Source of the DNA: Xanthobacter autotrophicus Py2
GTDB taxonomy: Bacteria > Pseudomonadota > Alphaproteobacteria > Rhizobiales > Xanthobacteraceae
Direction of reading: 5' to 3'
DNA length: 64,000 nucleotides
Assembly: GCA_000017645.1 (NCBI GenBank)
Contig: CP000781.1
Coordinates: 2,281,501 to 2,345,500, forward strand
Position numbers and translations under genes: made by a program. The notes under the pieces are model-generated. The model made no database searches, was not told where the DNA came from, and worked only from the letters and a program-made list of their open reading frames with translations. Shown piece by piece: positions 8,219 to 16,236 of this stretch. The stretch's first letter is position 1, and each line of letters starts with the position of its first letter.

Positions 8219-9142
8219 ATGGATGCCCGCACGCCCGCCGCCGCGATCCGCGGCATCGGCTATTCCATCCGCGCCACCGCGCCGGAGTTCGAGGACCTGC
8301 CTGCAAAGCTCGATGAGGCCGAGGGGCTTGGCGTTGATTTCGTTGAGCTTCCGGCCTTCGCCTGGAACCTCGTGGTGGACGGGCGGGTGCTGGAGGATCG
8401 CCTCGACCGGCTGGTGCGCATGACCGGGAACCGGCCGTTCGGCTATACGGTGCACGGGCCGCTTGCCATCAATCTCATGTCCCCCAAGGCCCGCCTGCCC
8501 CGCCACGAAGCGCTGCTGGATGCCATGATCGCCATCTCCGGCGCCCTGGGAGCCGTCAACCTCGTCCTCCACACCGGCTGCGTGCGCGGCGACGACGATG
8601 TGGACGTGGCCTATTCCCGCCAGCGCGATGCCCTCGCCCGGGCCGGCGACAAGGCCGGGGAGGCTGGTGTAACCCTTTGCGTTGAAAACATCTTCCGCTT
8701 TGAGCCCATGCGCGAGACGGCGCTGCCCTCGCGCCTCGCCGCCGAGCTGGACGCGTTGGATCACCCCCATGTGCGCGCCACCCTGGACGTGAGCCACGCC
8801 TTCCTGCGCACCACTGAGGCGCGGGTGGATTTCTTAAATGAGATCAGTGCTCTGGCCCCCTTCGCCCGGCATGTCCACGTGCACGACAGCTTCGGCCGGC
8901 CGCTGGAAAGCTGGACCATGGACGAGGCCGAGCGCCTCGCCCTCGGGGAGGGCGACCTCCACTTGCCGGTGGGCTGGGGCGCCATCAAATGGGACGAGGT
9001 GGCCGCCCGCTGCCGCTTCGCCCCCGGCACCGTTGTGAACCTTGAGTTGCACCGCCGTTACTGGAGCGAGCTTCCCGCCCAGATCCCCGTAGTGCGCGCC
9101 CTCGCCGACCGCTTCGCCGAGGCCGCCGGCGTCCCGGCCTGA
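8219..9142 (+). CDS. Sugar-phosphate isomerase/epimerase-like TIM barrel protein
   Basis: This 307-residue protein belongs to the xylose isomerase-like TIM-barrel superfamily (AP endonuclease 2 group). Candidate metal ligands are visible in order: E in CVENIF, D and H in LDVSHAF, the HVHVHD motif, and E in VVNLELH near the C-terminus. The superfamily isomerises or epimerises keto sugars or cyclitols, or incises abasic DNA. The substrate cannot be read from the sequence. The ATG at 8219 follows GGAGATCCACC. No sugar kinase or transporter is adjacent. The neighbours are the amidotransferase upstream and a glutamate synthase-like gene downstream, from which it is separated by a palindromic repeat. 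Confidence 0.8.
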   Translation: MDARTPAAAIRGIGYSIRATAPEFEDLPAKLDEAEGLGVDFVELPAFAWNLVVDGRVLEDRLDRLVRMTGNRPFGYTVHGPLAINLMSPKARLPRHEALLDAMIAISGALGAVNLVLHTGCVRGDDDVDVAYSRQRDALARAGDKAGEAGVTLCVENIFRFEPMRETALPSRLAAELDALDHPHVRATLDVSHAFLRTTEARVDFLNEISALAPFARHVHVHDSFGRPLESWTMDEAERLALGEGDLHLPVGWGAIKWDEVAARCRFAPGTVVNLELHRRYWSELPAQIPVVRALADRFAEAAGVPA

Positions 9143-9188
9143 GGCAGCCCTCCCCGGCGGGACGAAGAAAACACGTTAAAACAATCAG

Positions 9189-9231
9189 CTAGAGCATTTT
9201 CGCGATTCATTGGAACGGGGAAATGCTCTAG
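9189..9231. repeat. Extragenic palindrome (CTAGAGCATTT type)
   Basis: CTAGAGCATTT (9189-9199) and AAATGCTCTAG (9221-9231) are perfect 11-base inverted arms around a 21-base spacer. From memory, intergenic elements with this arm sequence are widespread in Rhizobiales genomes. The element sits in the 113-bp gap before the glutamate synthase-like gene and could form a hairpin in its leader. Confidence 0.7.
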
Positions 9232-9255
9232 CTTGGCTCTGGGAGGATCGTCGCC

Positions 9256-10989
9256 ATGCACAGAGCCCAAGAGCCGTTCGCTGCCGCGCCGAAGACCGAA
9301 AAGCCTGTACCTGCCCCCCTCATCCCCGCACCCCCAAGCCGCCGCCTGATCTCGCCCAGCCTTGCCGCCCTGCTCGCCCGCTATAGCGTCTTCATCGCGC
9401 TGGTGGCTGGCGCCCTCGTGAGCCTGGTCCTGTCCTTCACCGACCAGTCGGCATGGCTGATCGTGTTCTGCGTGCTGTTCCCGCTGGTGCTGGTGGGCGT
9501 GTTCGACATCACCCAGTCCGAGCATTCGCTGCTGCGCAACTATCCGGTGATCGGATCGGCGCGCTGGATGTTCGAGGCGCTGCGGCCCTATCTGCGCCAG
9601 TATCTCATGGAGGACGACCTCTCCGAGCGCCCGTTCAACCGCGAGGAGCGCTCCATCGTCTATGCCCGAGCCAAGAACCAGGAAGACCGCCAGCCCTTCG
9701 GCACCGAGCTCGACACCTATTCCGCCGAATATGAGTGGATGACCCATTCCCTCGCCCCGGCACCGGTGGCCCATGAGCCGTTCCGCGTCGCCGTGGGCGG
9801 GCCGGCCTGTGCGAAGCCTTATTCCGCCTCGGTTCTCAACATCTCGGCCATGAGCTTCGGCTCGTTGGGGCGCAATGCCATCGAGGCGCTCAATCTTGGG
9901 GCCAAGACCGGCGGCTTCTATCATGATACCGGCGAGGGCGGCTTCTCGCCCTATCACCGCGTCCATGGCGGCGACATCGTGTGGGAGCTGGGCTCGGGCT
10001 ATTTCGGCGCCCGTAATCGCGACGGCACCTTCTCGCCCGAGCGCTTCGCCGAGCGCGCCGCCGACCCCCAGGTGAAGATGGTGGAGATCAAGCTCTCCCA
10101 GGGCGCCAAGCCCGGTCACGGCGGCGTGCTGCCCGCCGCCAAGGTGACGGCGGAGATCGCCGAGACCCGCGGCATCGCCATGGGCGAGGATTGCATCTCC
10201 CCCGCCCGCCATTCCGCCTTCTCGACCCCGGCGCAGATGATGGAGTTCGTTGCCCAGCTGCGCGATCTGTCCGGCGGCAAGCCGGTGGGGCTGAAGCTGT
10301 GCGTGGGTCATCCCAGCGAGGTGTTCGCCCTCGCCAAGGCCATGCTGAAGACCGGCATCCGGCCGGATTTCATCGTGGTGGACGGTGCCGAGGGCGGCAC
10401 CGGCGCGGCGCCGCCGGAGCTCGCCGACCATCTCGGCATGCCGCTGCGAGAAGGGCTGATCCTGGTGCGCAATGCCCTGGTGGGCACCGGTTTGCGGCGA
10501 GAGGTGCGGCTTGCCGCGTCCGGAAAGGTCACCTCCGGTTTCTCCATGGCGGCGAACATGGCCATCGGTGCCGACTGGTGCAACGCGGCTCGTGCCTTCA
10601 TGTTCTCGCTGGGCTGCGTCATGTCCATGCGCTGCCATACCGGCACTTGTCCCACCGGCGTCACCACCAACGATCCTCATCTCCAGCGTGGCCTGGTGGT
10701 GCCGGAGAAGGCGGAGCGAGTGGAAAGCTTCCACCGCCACACGGTGCATGCGCTGGCCGAACTGGTGGCGGCCGCCGGCCTCTCCCATCCGGGCGAGCTG
10801 CTCCCGCACCATGTGTGGCATCGGGTGAGCCCCATCGAGGTGAAGCCGCTGGACCGGCTCTATCCCTTCCTCGCCGCCGGCGCGCTGCTGGAGGCGCCGG
10901 ACGAGACCTCCTACGGAGCCGACTGGCAGGCGGCCGACGCTGACAGCTTCGCCCCCCGCTCTGCCGTGGGTCCGCGCCGCGCCGCCTGA
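9256..10989 (+). CDS. Membrane-anchored FMN-binding glutamate synthase-family protein
   Basis: This is a 577-residue protein. Two hydrophobic helices (about 37-55 and 60-80) precede a large GltB-type FMN/glutamate synthase domain (about 150-530) with FHDTGEGG-like, KLSQGAKPGHGG, VDGAEGGTGAAP and GCVMSMRCHTGTCPTG motifs. The Cys-rich motif corresponds to the iron-sulphur ligand region of glutamate synthase. There is no N-terminal amidotransferase domain, so the protein cannot hydrolyse glutamine itself. Such stand-alone proteins are common in proteobacteria and their true substrate is not settled. GGGAGG lies nine bases before the ATG at 9256. Whether the amidotransferase two genes upstream supplies ammonia is speculation. 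Confidence 0.87.
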   Translation: MHRAQEPFAAAPKTEKPVPAPLIPAPPSRRLISPSLAALLARYSVFIALVAGALVSLVLSFTDQSAWLIVFCVLFPLVLVGVFDITQSEHSLLRNYPVIGSARWMFEALRPYLRQYLMEDDLSERPFNREERSIVYARAKNQEDRQPFGTELDTYSAEYEWMTHSLAPAPVAHEPFRVAVGGPACAKPYSASVLNISAMSFGSLGRNAIEALNLGAKTGGFYHDTGEGGFSPYHRVHGGDIVWELGSGYFGARNRDGTFSPERFAERAADPQVKMVEIKLSQGAKPGHGGVLPAAKVTAEIAETRGIAMGEDCISPARHSAFSTPAQMMEFVAQLRDLSGGKPVGLKLCVGHPSEVFALAKAMLKTGIRPDFIVVDGAEGGTGAAPPELADHLGMPLREGLILVRNALVGTGLRREVRLAASGKVTSGFSMAANMAIGADWCNAARAFMFSLGCVMSMRCHTGTCPTGVTTNDPHLQRGLVVPEKAERVESFHRHTVHALAELVAAAGLSHPGELLPHHVWHRVSPIEVKPLDRLYPFLAAGALLEAPDETSYGADWQAADADSFAPRSAVGPRRAA

Positions 10990-11018
10990 CCTCCGGCTGG
11001 CGTTGCGAGCGGCGCCGT

Positions 11019-11047
11019 CTTGCAGGGATGGGACATGCTTCCCATAT
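11019..11047 (+). promoter_or_regulatory. RpoH (sigma-32)-like heat-shock promoter for hsp20
   Basis: CTTGCAG (11019-11025) is followed after 15 bases by CCCATAT (11041-11047). This closely resembles the sigma-32 consensus CTTGAAA/CCCCATNT with acceptable spacing. It points to the Hsp20 gene, leaving a leader of about 87 bases with GC-rich stems. Confidence 0.6.
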
Positions 11048-11140
11048 CCGGTCGGTCGGGGTGCCGTAAGGGCCCCGGCGGGCGCGGCCGGACAGGTGCG
11101 CGCCCGGCAATGCAAAGTCGCTTGACGAGGGCTTTGACCG

Positions 11141-11566
11141 ATGTCGCGGATGTCTTCGCTGTCGTCCCCGTTTCTCTTGGGGTTCGACGAGGTCGAGCGG
11201 GCGCTCGACCGGGTCGCCAAGAGTGCCGAGGGATATCCTCCCTACAATGTGGAGAGGATCGAAGCCGCCGGCGAGCCGCTGCGCCTCAGGATTACCCTGG
11301 CGGTGGCGGGCTTTACGGCAGAACAGCTGGAAGTCGTCCTCGATGAGAAGGAGCTGACCATCCGGGGCCGCCAGGTCGAGGATGGCCAGGGTCGCGTATT
11401 CCTGCACAGGGGGATCGCAGCCCGGCAGTTCCAGCGCACCTTCGTTCTGGCCGAGGGCATGAACGTGCTCGGAGCCGAACTGAAGAACGGGCTGCTCTCG
11501 GTGGATCTGGTTCGCCCGGAACCCGCTCGCCACGCCAAGCGCATCGACATCGTCTCCCGCCCGTGA
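11141..11566 (+). CDS. Small heat-shock protein, Hsp20/alpha-crystallin family
   Basis: This 141-residue protein has an alpha-crystallin domain at about 35-128: YNVERIEAAGEPLRLRI at the beginning, the VAGFTAEQL strand, and LKNGLLSVDL near the end, matching the GxLxV region. Hsp20 proteins are ATP-independent holdases that bind unfolding clients in the cytoplasm. The ATG at 11141 has GAGGG nine bases upstream; a second ATG three codons on is also possible. It has an RpoH-like promoter and is followed 40 bases later by a DUF1150 gene, a pair commonly found together in Rhizobiales. The long GC-rich leader could act as a ROSE-type RNA thermometer, but this is unproven. Confidence 0.9.
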   Translation: MSRMSSLSSPFLLGFDEVERALDRVAKSAEGYPPYNVERIEAAGEPLRLRITLAVAGFTAEQLEVVLDEKELTIRGRQVEDGQGRVFLHRGIAARQFQRTFVLAEGMNVLGAELKNGLLSVDLVRPEPARHAKRIDIVSRP

Positions 11567-11606
11567 GGGGAGCAGTGCCGCATTGCCCGGAGTGAGGAGT
11601 ATTGAG

Positions 11607-11876
11607 ATGACACACGACACGGACCACCAGATCACCCCGGCGGAAATCACCCCCGAAGCCCTCGCGGTCCTCGGCGGCGGCGAGATCGCCTATGTGCGCT
11701 CCATCCGTTCGGAGGATGTGCAGGCCCTGTTCCCGCAGGCGCCGCAGATCGCGCCGGGGATGAAGCTATTCACCCTGCATGCGGCGGATGGCACCCCCAT
11801 CATGCTCACCGACAGCCGCGAGGCGGCCCTCGCCAATGCCATGGAGCACCAGCTGGTGCCCGTGAGCGTGCACTGA
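11607..11876 (+). CDS. DUF1150 family protein
   Basis: This 89-residue protein matches the DUF1150 family as I know it: a short variable N-terminus, then ALAVLGGGEIAYVR, a central Pro-rich stretch, and LFTLHAADGTPIMLTDSREAA near the C-terminus. No signal or membrane helix is seen. GAGGAG lies seven bases before the ATG at 11607. It sits 40 bases after hsp20 on the same strand, so co-transcription under heat-shock control is likely. The molecular function is unknown. The recurring hsp20 linkage suggests a role in proteostasis, but that is inference. Confidence 0.85.
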   Translation: MTHDTDHQITPAEITPEALAVLGGGEIAYVRSIRSEDVQALFPQAPQIAPGMKLFTLHAADGTPIMLTDSREAALANAMEHQLVPVSVH

Positions 11877-11994
11877 GCAGGCTTTCAGCCATGCAGTGAC
11901 GAGACAGCCAACTGCCGCGGGTCGCCGGTTCGCATTGGACCGGGGGCTTGCGGCATGCAGCTGATTCGCGTCCTCAGAAGCAGGGATACGCCGG

Positions 11995-12459
11995 TCAGGC
12001 GGCGTTGGAGGCCGACGCCGCCGTGAGCAGTGTGTGGATAGATGTGGCGTCGCGGCTGGCGCGCAGCTTTTCCACCACGTCCGGATCCCGCAGCATGCGG
12101 GCGACGCGGGCTAGCGCCTTCAGATGGTCCGCGCCGGCGGCTTCCGGCGCAAGCAGCAGGAAGACCAGATCCACCGGCGCGCCGTCCAGCGATTCGAAAT
12201 CGATGGGCTTTTCCAGTCGCGCGAACAGTCCGAACAGCTTGGTCAGCCCCGGCAGCTTGCCATGGGGGATGGCGATGCCATTACCCACGCCTGTGGATCC
12301 GAGGCGCTCGCGCTGGAGAAGGGTTTCGAAGATCTCCCGCTGGTCGCGGCCCATCAGGACGGACGCGTGGTGCGACAATTCCTGGAGAGCCTGTTTCTTG
12401 CTGCTCGCCCGCAGCGTGGGAAAAATGGCTTCCGGGGCGAGAAGGTCGGCGAGAGGCAT
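11995..12459 (-). CDS. ptsN: PtsN, nitrogen-regulatory EIIA protein (EIIA-Ntr)
   Basis: This 154-residue protein spans the whole EIIA(fru/mtl/Ntr) domain. The phosphorylatable H66 is in GIAIPHGKLPG, and a downstream FLLLAPEAAGADHLKAL segment is typical of PtsN. It receives phosphate from the PTS-Ntr chain (EI-Ntr, NPr) and regulates rather than transports, for example potassium transport, sigma-54-linked processes or stringent signalling. The ATG at 12459 is chosen because the domain starts there and AGGGA lies eight bases upstream; 25 residues of open frame upstream are unlike the family. It follows hpf on the same strand, the conserved hpf-ptsN order, but with an unusually wide 333-bp gap. 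Confidence 0.93.
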   Translation of the reverse strand: MPLADLLAPEAIFPTLRASSKKQALQELSHHASVLMGRDQREIFETLLQRERLGSTGVGNGIAIPHGKLPGLTKLFGLFARLEKPIDFESLDGAPVDLVFLLLAPEAAGADHLKALARVARMLRDPDVVEKLRASRDATSIHTLLTAASASNAA

Positions 12460-12792
12460 GGATCGGATCCCTGCGGCGAGCGGCCGAGGCTCGAAATAAG
12501 CGGCGGACGCGAGAGACGGATTCCGGGCAGGCAAGCAGGCCTCTGCTTCCCTGCCCGGACCGATCCGTCTCTGTTCAACACGCGGAGGGTTACCCCCTCC
12601 AGGAGGTCGTCGTCGCGGCCTCCATTAATGGGATCGCGCTCCATGCTCAAGCCACGGGCCACGCGCGGACCGGACGGCGTCTGGCCGGAGCCGTTCGGGC
12701 CTTTTCAACCCGAACGGTAAATCCGTCTCCGACTTTAAGCAAAGAGTCTGTCTTTCCGACCCGGCTGAGATGCCACCGGAACGGATCTTTCC
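12460..12792. other. 333-bp gap between hpf and ptsN with a hairpin
   Basis: No coding frame is convincing here. An inverted repeat CCGTTCGGG (12691-12699) with CCCGAACGG (12709-12717) lies about 75 bases after the hpf stop. No U-run follows it on the minus strand, so it may be an attenuator or a processing site rather than a terminator. A separate ptsN promoter probably lies in the left part. Confidence 0.5.
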
Positions 12793-13374
12793 CTAGTGGA
12801 GATCTTCGCCGGTCGGATCGATCCAGCCCACGTGGCCGTCCGGGCGGCGATACACCACGCTGACCCGCCCGTGCCCGGCATGGCGGAACACCACCACCGG
12901 TGCGCCGGTGATGTCGAGCTCCACCACGGCATCGGCGACGGAGAGCGATCGCAGGCGGCTCACCTGCTCGGCGACGACGGTGGGGCTCCAGCCTTCCAGC
13001 TCCTCATCGGTCTCTGCCTCGGGAGCGGCACTGAGGACGTAGCTCTGGGCGGCGAAGTCGTCCGCGCCGTTGCCGTGGCCCTTCCGATCCTTGAGGCGCT
13101 GCTTGTAGCGTCGCAGGCGCTTCTCGATCTTCTCCACAGCGGAATCGGCACAGGAGTTGGCGTCCTGGGCGCTGCCATGCGCTTGCAGGTTCACACCCGA
13201 ATCGAGATGGAGCAAGCATTCGGAGCGGTAGCCCGAACCGTCCCTGGAGACGGTGACATGTCCCGACCATCCGCCATCGAAGTATTTGGCGAGGACTTCG
13301 GAGACCCGCTCGGTGAGACGCAGACGAAGGGCTTCGCCCACGTCGATATTCTTTCCGGACACGCGTAGGGCCAT
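12793..13374 (-). CDS. hpf: Long-form hibernation promoting factor, ribosome-associated
   Basis: This 193-residue protein has the HPF/YfiA N-terminal domain (about 1-95: LRVSGKNIDVGEALR at the start, KYFDGGWSGHVTV, a basic helix around KRLRRYKQRLKDRK) and the C-terminal S30AE/RPF dimerisation domain (about 135-190: SLSVADAVVELDITGAPVVVF, ending GWIDPTGEDL). The long form dimerises 70S ribosomes into inactive 100S particles. The ATG at 13374 has AGGGG upstream and matches the family start. ptsN lies downstream. The usual upstream rpoN gene of this cluster is missing in this window, where a cytochrome b561 gene lies instead. Confidence 0.93.
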   Translation of the reverse strand: MALRVSGKNIDVGEALRLRLTERVSEVLAKYFDGGWSGHVTVSRDGSGYRSECLLHLDSGVNLQAHGSAQDANSCADSAVEKIEKRLRRYKQRLKDRKGHGNGADDFAAQSYVLSAAPEAETDEELEGWSPTVVAEQVSRLRSLSVADAVVELDITGAPVVVFRHAGHGRVSVVYRRPDGHVGWIDPTGEDLH

Positions 13375-13558
13375 GCGATTTGATCCCCTATGGAGGGGCC
13401 GAGTACTCGACCCATCCTGCATTACAAACCGGCCGGCTACCTAAGTGGTAGGAGTGCTTTGCCGACGTGTCAACGGAAGACGCATGCGAAGCGCCGGCCC
13501 CTCACATCTCTCGACACAGGTGTTCCGGCGGCGCCCGCTTGGCGCCTGCTGGCCGAGG

Positions 13559-14140
13559 TCATGCCTGCCGGCGCGAGAGATGGGGCAGCATGCGCGAGAG
13601 CACCCCGTCGCGCTTGATGATGCCGTGCCAAAGGCCAGCTGCGATGTGCAGGATCACCAACGCGGTGATCAGATAGGCGAGCCGCTGGTGCCATGCACCG
13701 AACAGGTCGGCGAGGGCGTCGTCCTTGCCCACCAGGTTGGGCAGGGTGAACAGGCCGAATACGCTCACCGACGCACCGAAGGCGTTGGAGGCGAGCCAGC
13801 CCAGCGGTGGCATCACCAGCAGCAGCACATAAAGCGCGTAATGCACGACCTCGGCGCCCAGCCACAATGCGAAGGGCAGGTTCGCGGGGCGCGGCGGGGG
13901 CGGATTGAGAATGCGAACCACCACCCGCAGCACCGCGAGGCACAGGATGGTGAAGCCGATGGATCGGTGCAGGTCGAAGAACCAGTCCTGCGCCGGCCCC
14001 GACGGCAGGTTCATCATGGTGAAGCCGGCGGGGATCACGGCGAGGACCAGCAGCGCCATGATCCAGTGCAGCGCCCTAGCCGGCCGCCCGTAGGCGGCGG
14101 GTGCGGGCGGGGTTTGATTGGGAATTTCTGGATTGGGCAT
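13559..14140 (-). CDS. Cytochrome b561 family membrane protein
   Basis: This 193-residue protein has four membrane helices and the heme-binding histidines of the b561/Ni-hydrogenase cytochrome b fold: ARALHWIM in helix 1, FDLHRSIG before helix 2, VVHYALYVLLLV in helix 3 and ILHIAAGLWHGI in helix 4. It should carry two b-type hemes and pass electrons across the inner membrane, but the partner is unknown. Its start overlaps the last 65 bases of the upstream RibD-C-like gene, and no later start codon precedes helix 1. Translational coupling is therefore likely. A GGAGG is present but rather distant (12 bases). It is unrelated in function to its riboflavin neighbour as far as I can tell. Confidence 0.88.
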   Translation of the reverse strand: MPNPEIPNQTPPAPAAYGRPARALHWIMALLVLAVIPAGFTMMNLPSGPAQDWFFDLHRSIGFTILCLAVLRVVVRILNPPPPRPANLPFALWLGAEVVHYALYVLLLVMPPLGWLASNAFGASVSVFGLFTLPNLVGKDDALADLFGAWHQRLAYLITALVILHIAAGLWHGIIKRDGVLSRMLPHLSRRQA

Positions 14141-14876
14141 CGTCGGCTTGGGCCTCCCCGGCTCGGGCGAGATCGCACGCGAACAGCACGTCCCCGTCCG
14201 GAAACACATGCGCCCGCGCGGCGGGCCGCAAGGCGTCAGCCAGAGTGTCGCACGCCTTGCGCGTCAGTCCGATCCGGCCGGCGCCGAGGATGACCGGGGA
14301 CACGAAAACGTGAAGGGCATCAAGGCATCCGGCCTCCAGGAAGGCCGAGAGCGTGTGCGCCCCGCCCTCCACCAGGATGCGGGTCAGGCCGCGGGCGGCA
14401 AGAGCGTCCAGCATTGCTGCTGGTTCGAAGGCGCCCGCCCCCTCCATGGCAACGACTTCTACCCCTTCGGCAACGGGCGCGGCGACCCCGGTTCGGCGCA
14501 GGACGAGTCGGCGCGCGCCGTCCGGCGCGAAGCAGCGGGCGGCCGGATCGGCGCGGCCGGAGGGATCGATGATGACCCGTGCCGGGCTGCGGCCCGCCAC
14601 CCGGCGGACCGTGAGCAGCGGGTCGTCGGCGACAACGGTGCCGACCCCCACCACCACGGCGTCCACGTCGGCGCGCAGGGCGTGCAGGTGGTCGAGGGCG
14701 TGCGGGCCATTGATATATTTGGATTCGCCGGAGGGCGTCGCGATCCGCCCGTCCAGCGACTGGCCGAGCTGAGCCACCACGAAGGGCCGTTCGCCCTTGT
14801 GAATGGGATGATATATCGCCACTTCAGGGGAGGTCGTCGCCTGATGCGGCGACCGCCGCCGGGTCGTGTCATCCAT
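14076..14876 (-). CDS. RibD C-terminal domain-type reductase (dihydrofolate reductase-like fold)
   Basis: This 266-residue protein is made of the RibD_C reductase domain: VVAQLGQSLDGRIA at about 35, KYINGPHALDHLHALRADVDAVVVG after it, DDPLLTVR, RILVEGGAHTLSAFLEAG near 190, and VSPVILGAG. The deaminase half of RibD is absent. In riboflavin synthesis this fold reduces 5-amino-6-ribosylamino-pyrimidinedione 5'-phosphate with NADPH. Stand-alone forms may do this or reduce other substrates. It is divergent from ribA across 133 bases, which supports a riboflavin role. The last about 30 residues extend beyond the usual domain and overlap the cytochrome b561 start. The ATG at 14876 is the likely start, but longer versions are possible. 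Confidence 0.82.
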   Translation of the reverse strand: MDDTTRRRSPHQATTSPEVAIYHPIHKGERPFVVAQLGQSLDGRIATPSGESKYINGPHALDHLHALRADVDAVVVGVGTVVADDPLLTVRRVAGRSPARVIIDPSGRADPAARCFAPDGARRLVLRRTGVAAPVAEGVEVVAMEGAGAFEPAAMLDALAARGLTRILVEGGAHTLSAFLEAGCLDALHVFVSPVILGAGRIGLTRKACDTLADALRPAARAHVFPDGDVLFACDLARAGEAQADDAQSRNSQSNPARTRRLRAAG

Positions 14877-15009
14877 CGGTTCTCGCCCGCCGTAGAGATG
14901 GAGCATGTGGAGCAGGAACGCCATACGCCGTCGTTTGTTACGACCCTGCTGCGTTTGTGGATCTTTTTCTGGCGCATTGCGGCGCCGCCTCTGCCTGTAA
15001 GGGGTCTTC

Positions 15010-16122
15010 ATGACAACGGTGGTTGACGGTCTCGGTCTTGGCCGGGGCGCGGGAGAGATGGCGGTGGAGCGGGCGCTGGCGGAGCTGCGGGCCGGCCGTG
15101 GCATGCGCGTGGCAGCAAACGGCACGGCGGTGCTGGTCATTGGCGCCGAGGCTTTCGATGCCGGAACTGCCGCCGCCCTCACCGCTGCGGGGGCGCGCGA
15201 CGCCCGCCTCGTGCTGCCGGCCCCACGCCTGCTGAAGCTGGGCGCGCCGCGCGCTCAGGCCGGTTCGGTGTCCCTCCCGACCCTTGATGTGGAACGCGTC
15301 GCGGCCCTGGCGCTGCGCGTCGAGGCGCGAGTGGATGCGCCGGTGGCGCCGGCCAATGCCTTCGACCACGCGGCGCTTGAGCTCTTGGGCCTCGCCTTGG
15401 TCCTGCCTGCCGCCGTGGTGTGCGTGGTGCCTGAAGCGGCGGTTGCGGGCCTTCTCGCGGTGGATGCGGCGGACGTGATGGCCTATCGCGCCGGGCAGGT
15501 GGCGCGGCTCGCCATCGTCGGGCGCGCGCCGGTGCCTTTGGAAGGCGCACCGGAGACGGAATTCGTGGTGTTTCGTGGCGGCGAGGGCCTGCGCGACCAG
15601 GTGGCCATCGTGGTGGGCCGTCCGGACCTGTCCGCCCCGGTGGCGGTGCGGCTGCATTCGGCCTGCCTCACCGGCGACCTGTTCGGCTCGCTGAAGTGCG
15701 ATTGCGGCGACCAGCTGCGCGACAGCGTGCGCCGCATGGCGGAAGGCGAGGGCGGCATCCTGCTTTATCTGGACCAGGAAGGGCGGGGCAACGGCATCTC
15801 CAACAAGATGCGCGCCTATGCCCTCCAGGCCCAGGGCTACGACACCTACGATGCGGACGCCGCACTGGGCTTCGACCTCGACCAGCGCCGCTTCGACTTC
15901 GCCGCCGAGATGCTGCGCCAGCTTGGGGCGAAGGCGGTGCGGGTGTTCACCAACAATCCGCAGAAGATCGCGGCGCTGAAGGCGGCGGGACTCGACGTGG
16001 TCTCCGACCAGCGGGTGCTGGGACGGCCCACCGCCGAGAATGTGCGCTACCTCGCCTCCAAGCGCGACCGCGCCGGCCACTACATCGATTTCGACGCCCT
16101 GGCCGCCCGCGCCCCGGACTGA
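15010..16122 (+). CDS. ribA: GTP cyclohydrolase II with an N-terminal extension
   Basis: This 370-residue protein has a C-terminal GTP cyclohydrolase II domain (about 195-365) with zinc ligands C219, C230 and C232 (HSAC, CDC), the YLDQEGRGNGISNK catalytic loop near 253, and LTNNPQK-like VFTNNPQK near 315. It opens GTP to the pyrimidine that begins riboflavin synthesis. The first about 180 residues look like a decayed fold rather than an active dihydroxybutanone-phosphate synthase, since none of its acidic metal-binding motifs is seen. The ATG at 15010 is the natural start. The divergent RibD-C-type gene suggests a shared promoter region. A separate ribB and ribD should exist elsewhere. Confidence 0.9.
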   Translation: MTTVVDGLGLGRGAGEMAVERALAELRAGRGMRVAANGTAVLVIGAEAFDAGTAAALTAAGARDARLVLPAPRLLKLGAPRAQAGSVSLPTLDVERVAALALRVEARVDAPVAPANAFDHAALELLGLALVLPAAVVCVVPEAAVAGLLAVDAADVMAYRAGQVARLAIVGRAPVPLEGAPETEFVVFRGGEGLRDQVAIVVGRPDLSAPVAVRLHSACLTGDLFGSLKCDCGDQLRDSVRRMAEGEGGILLYLDQEGRGNGISNKMRAYALQAQGYDTYDADAALGFDLDQRRFDFAAEMLRQLGAKAVRVFTNNPQKIAALKAAGLDVVSDQRVLGRPTAENVRYLASKRDRAGHYIDFDALAARAPD

Positions 16123-16236
16123 CGCTTCGGCACGCGAAAAAAGCGGCCGGACTGGTTGTCGGGGTCGTTCGAAACGATTTAAAACCCCATCAGTCACGCA
16201 CGGCAAGACGTGGGACAGGATGTGGGAGAAGCGGCC

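Noticed and set aside
9212..9236. EcfG promoter before the glutamate synthase-like gene
   Set aside because: GGAAC lies in the spacer of the palindromic repeat, but no GTT occurs 16-18 bases further on.
9058..11220. A 720-codon open frame antisense to the glutamate synthase-like gene
   Set aside because: Composition is typical of a shadow frame, and the sense strand carries a complete enzyme with all motifs.
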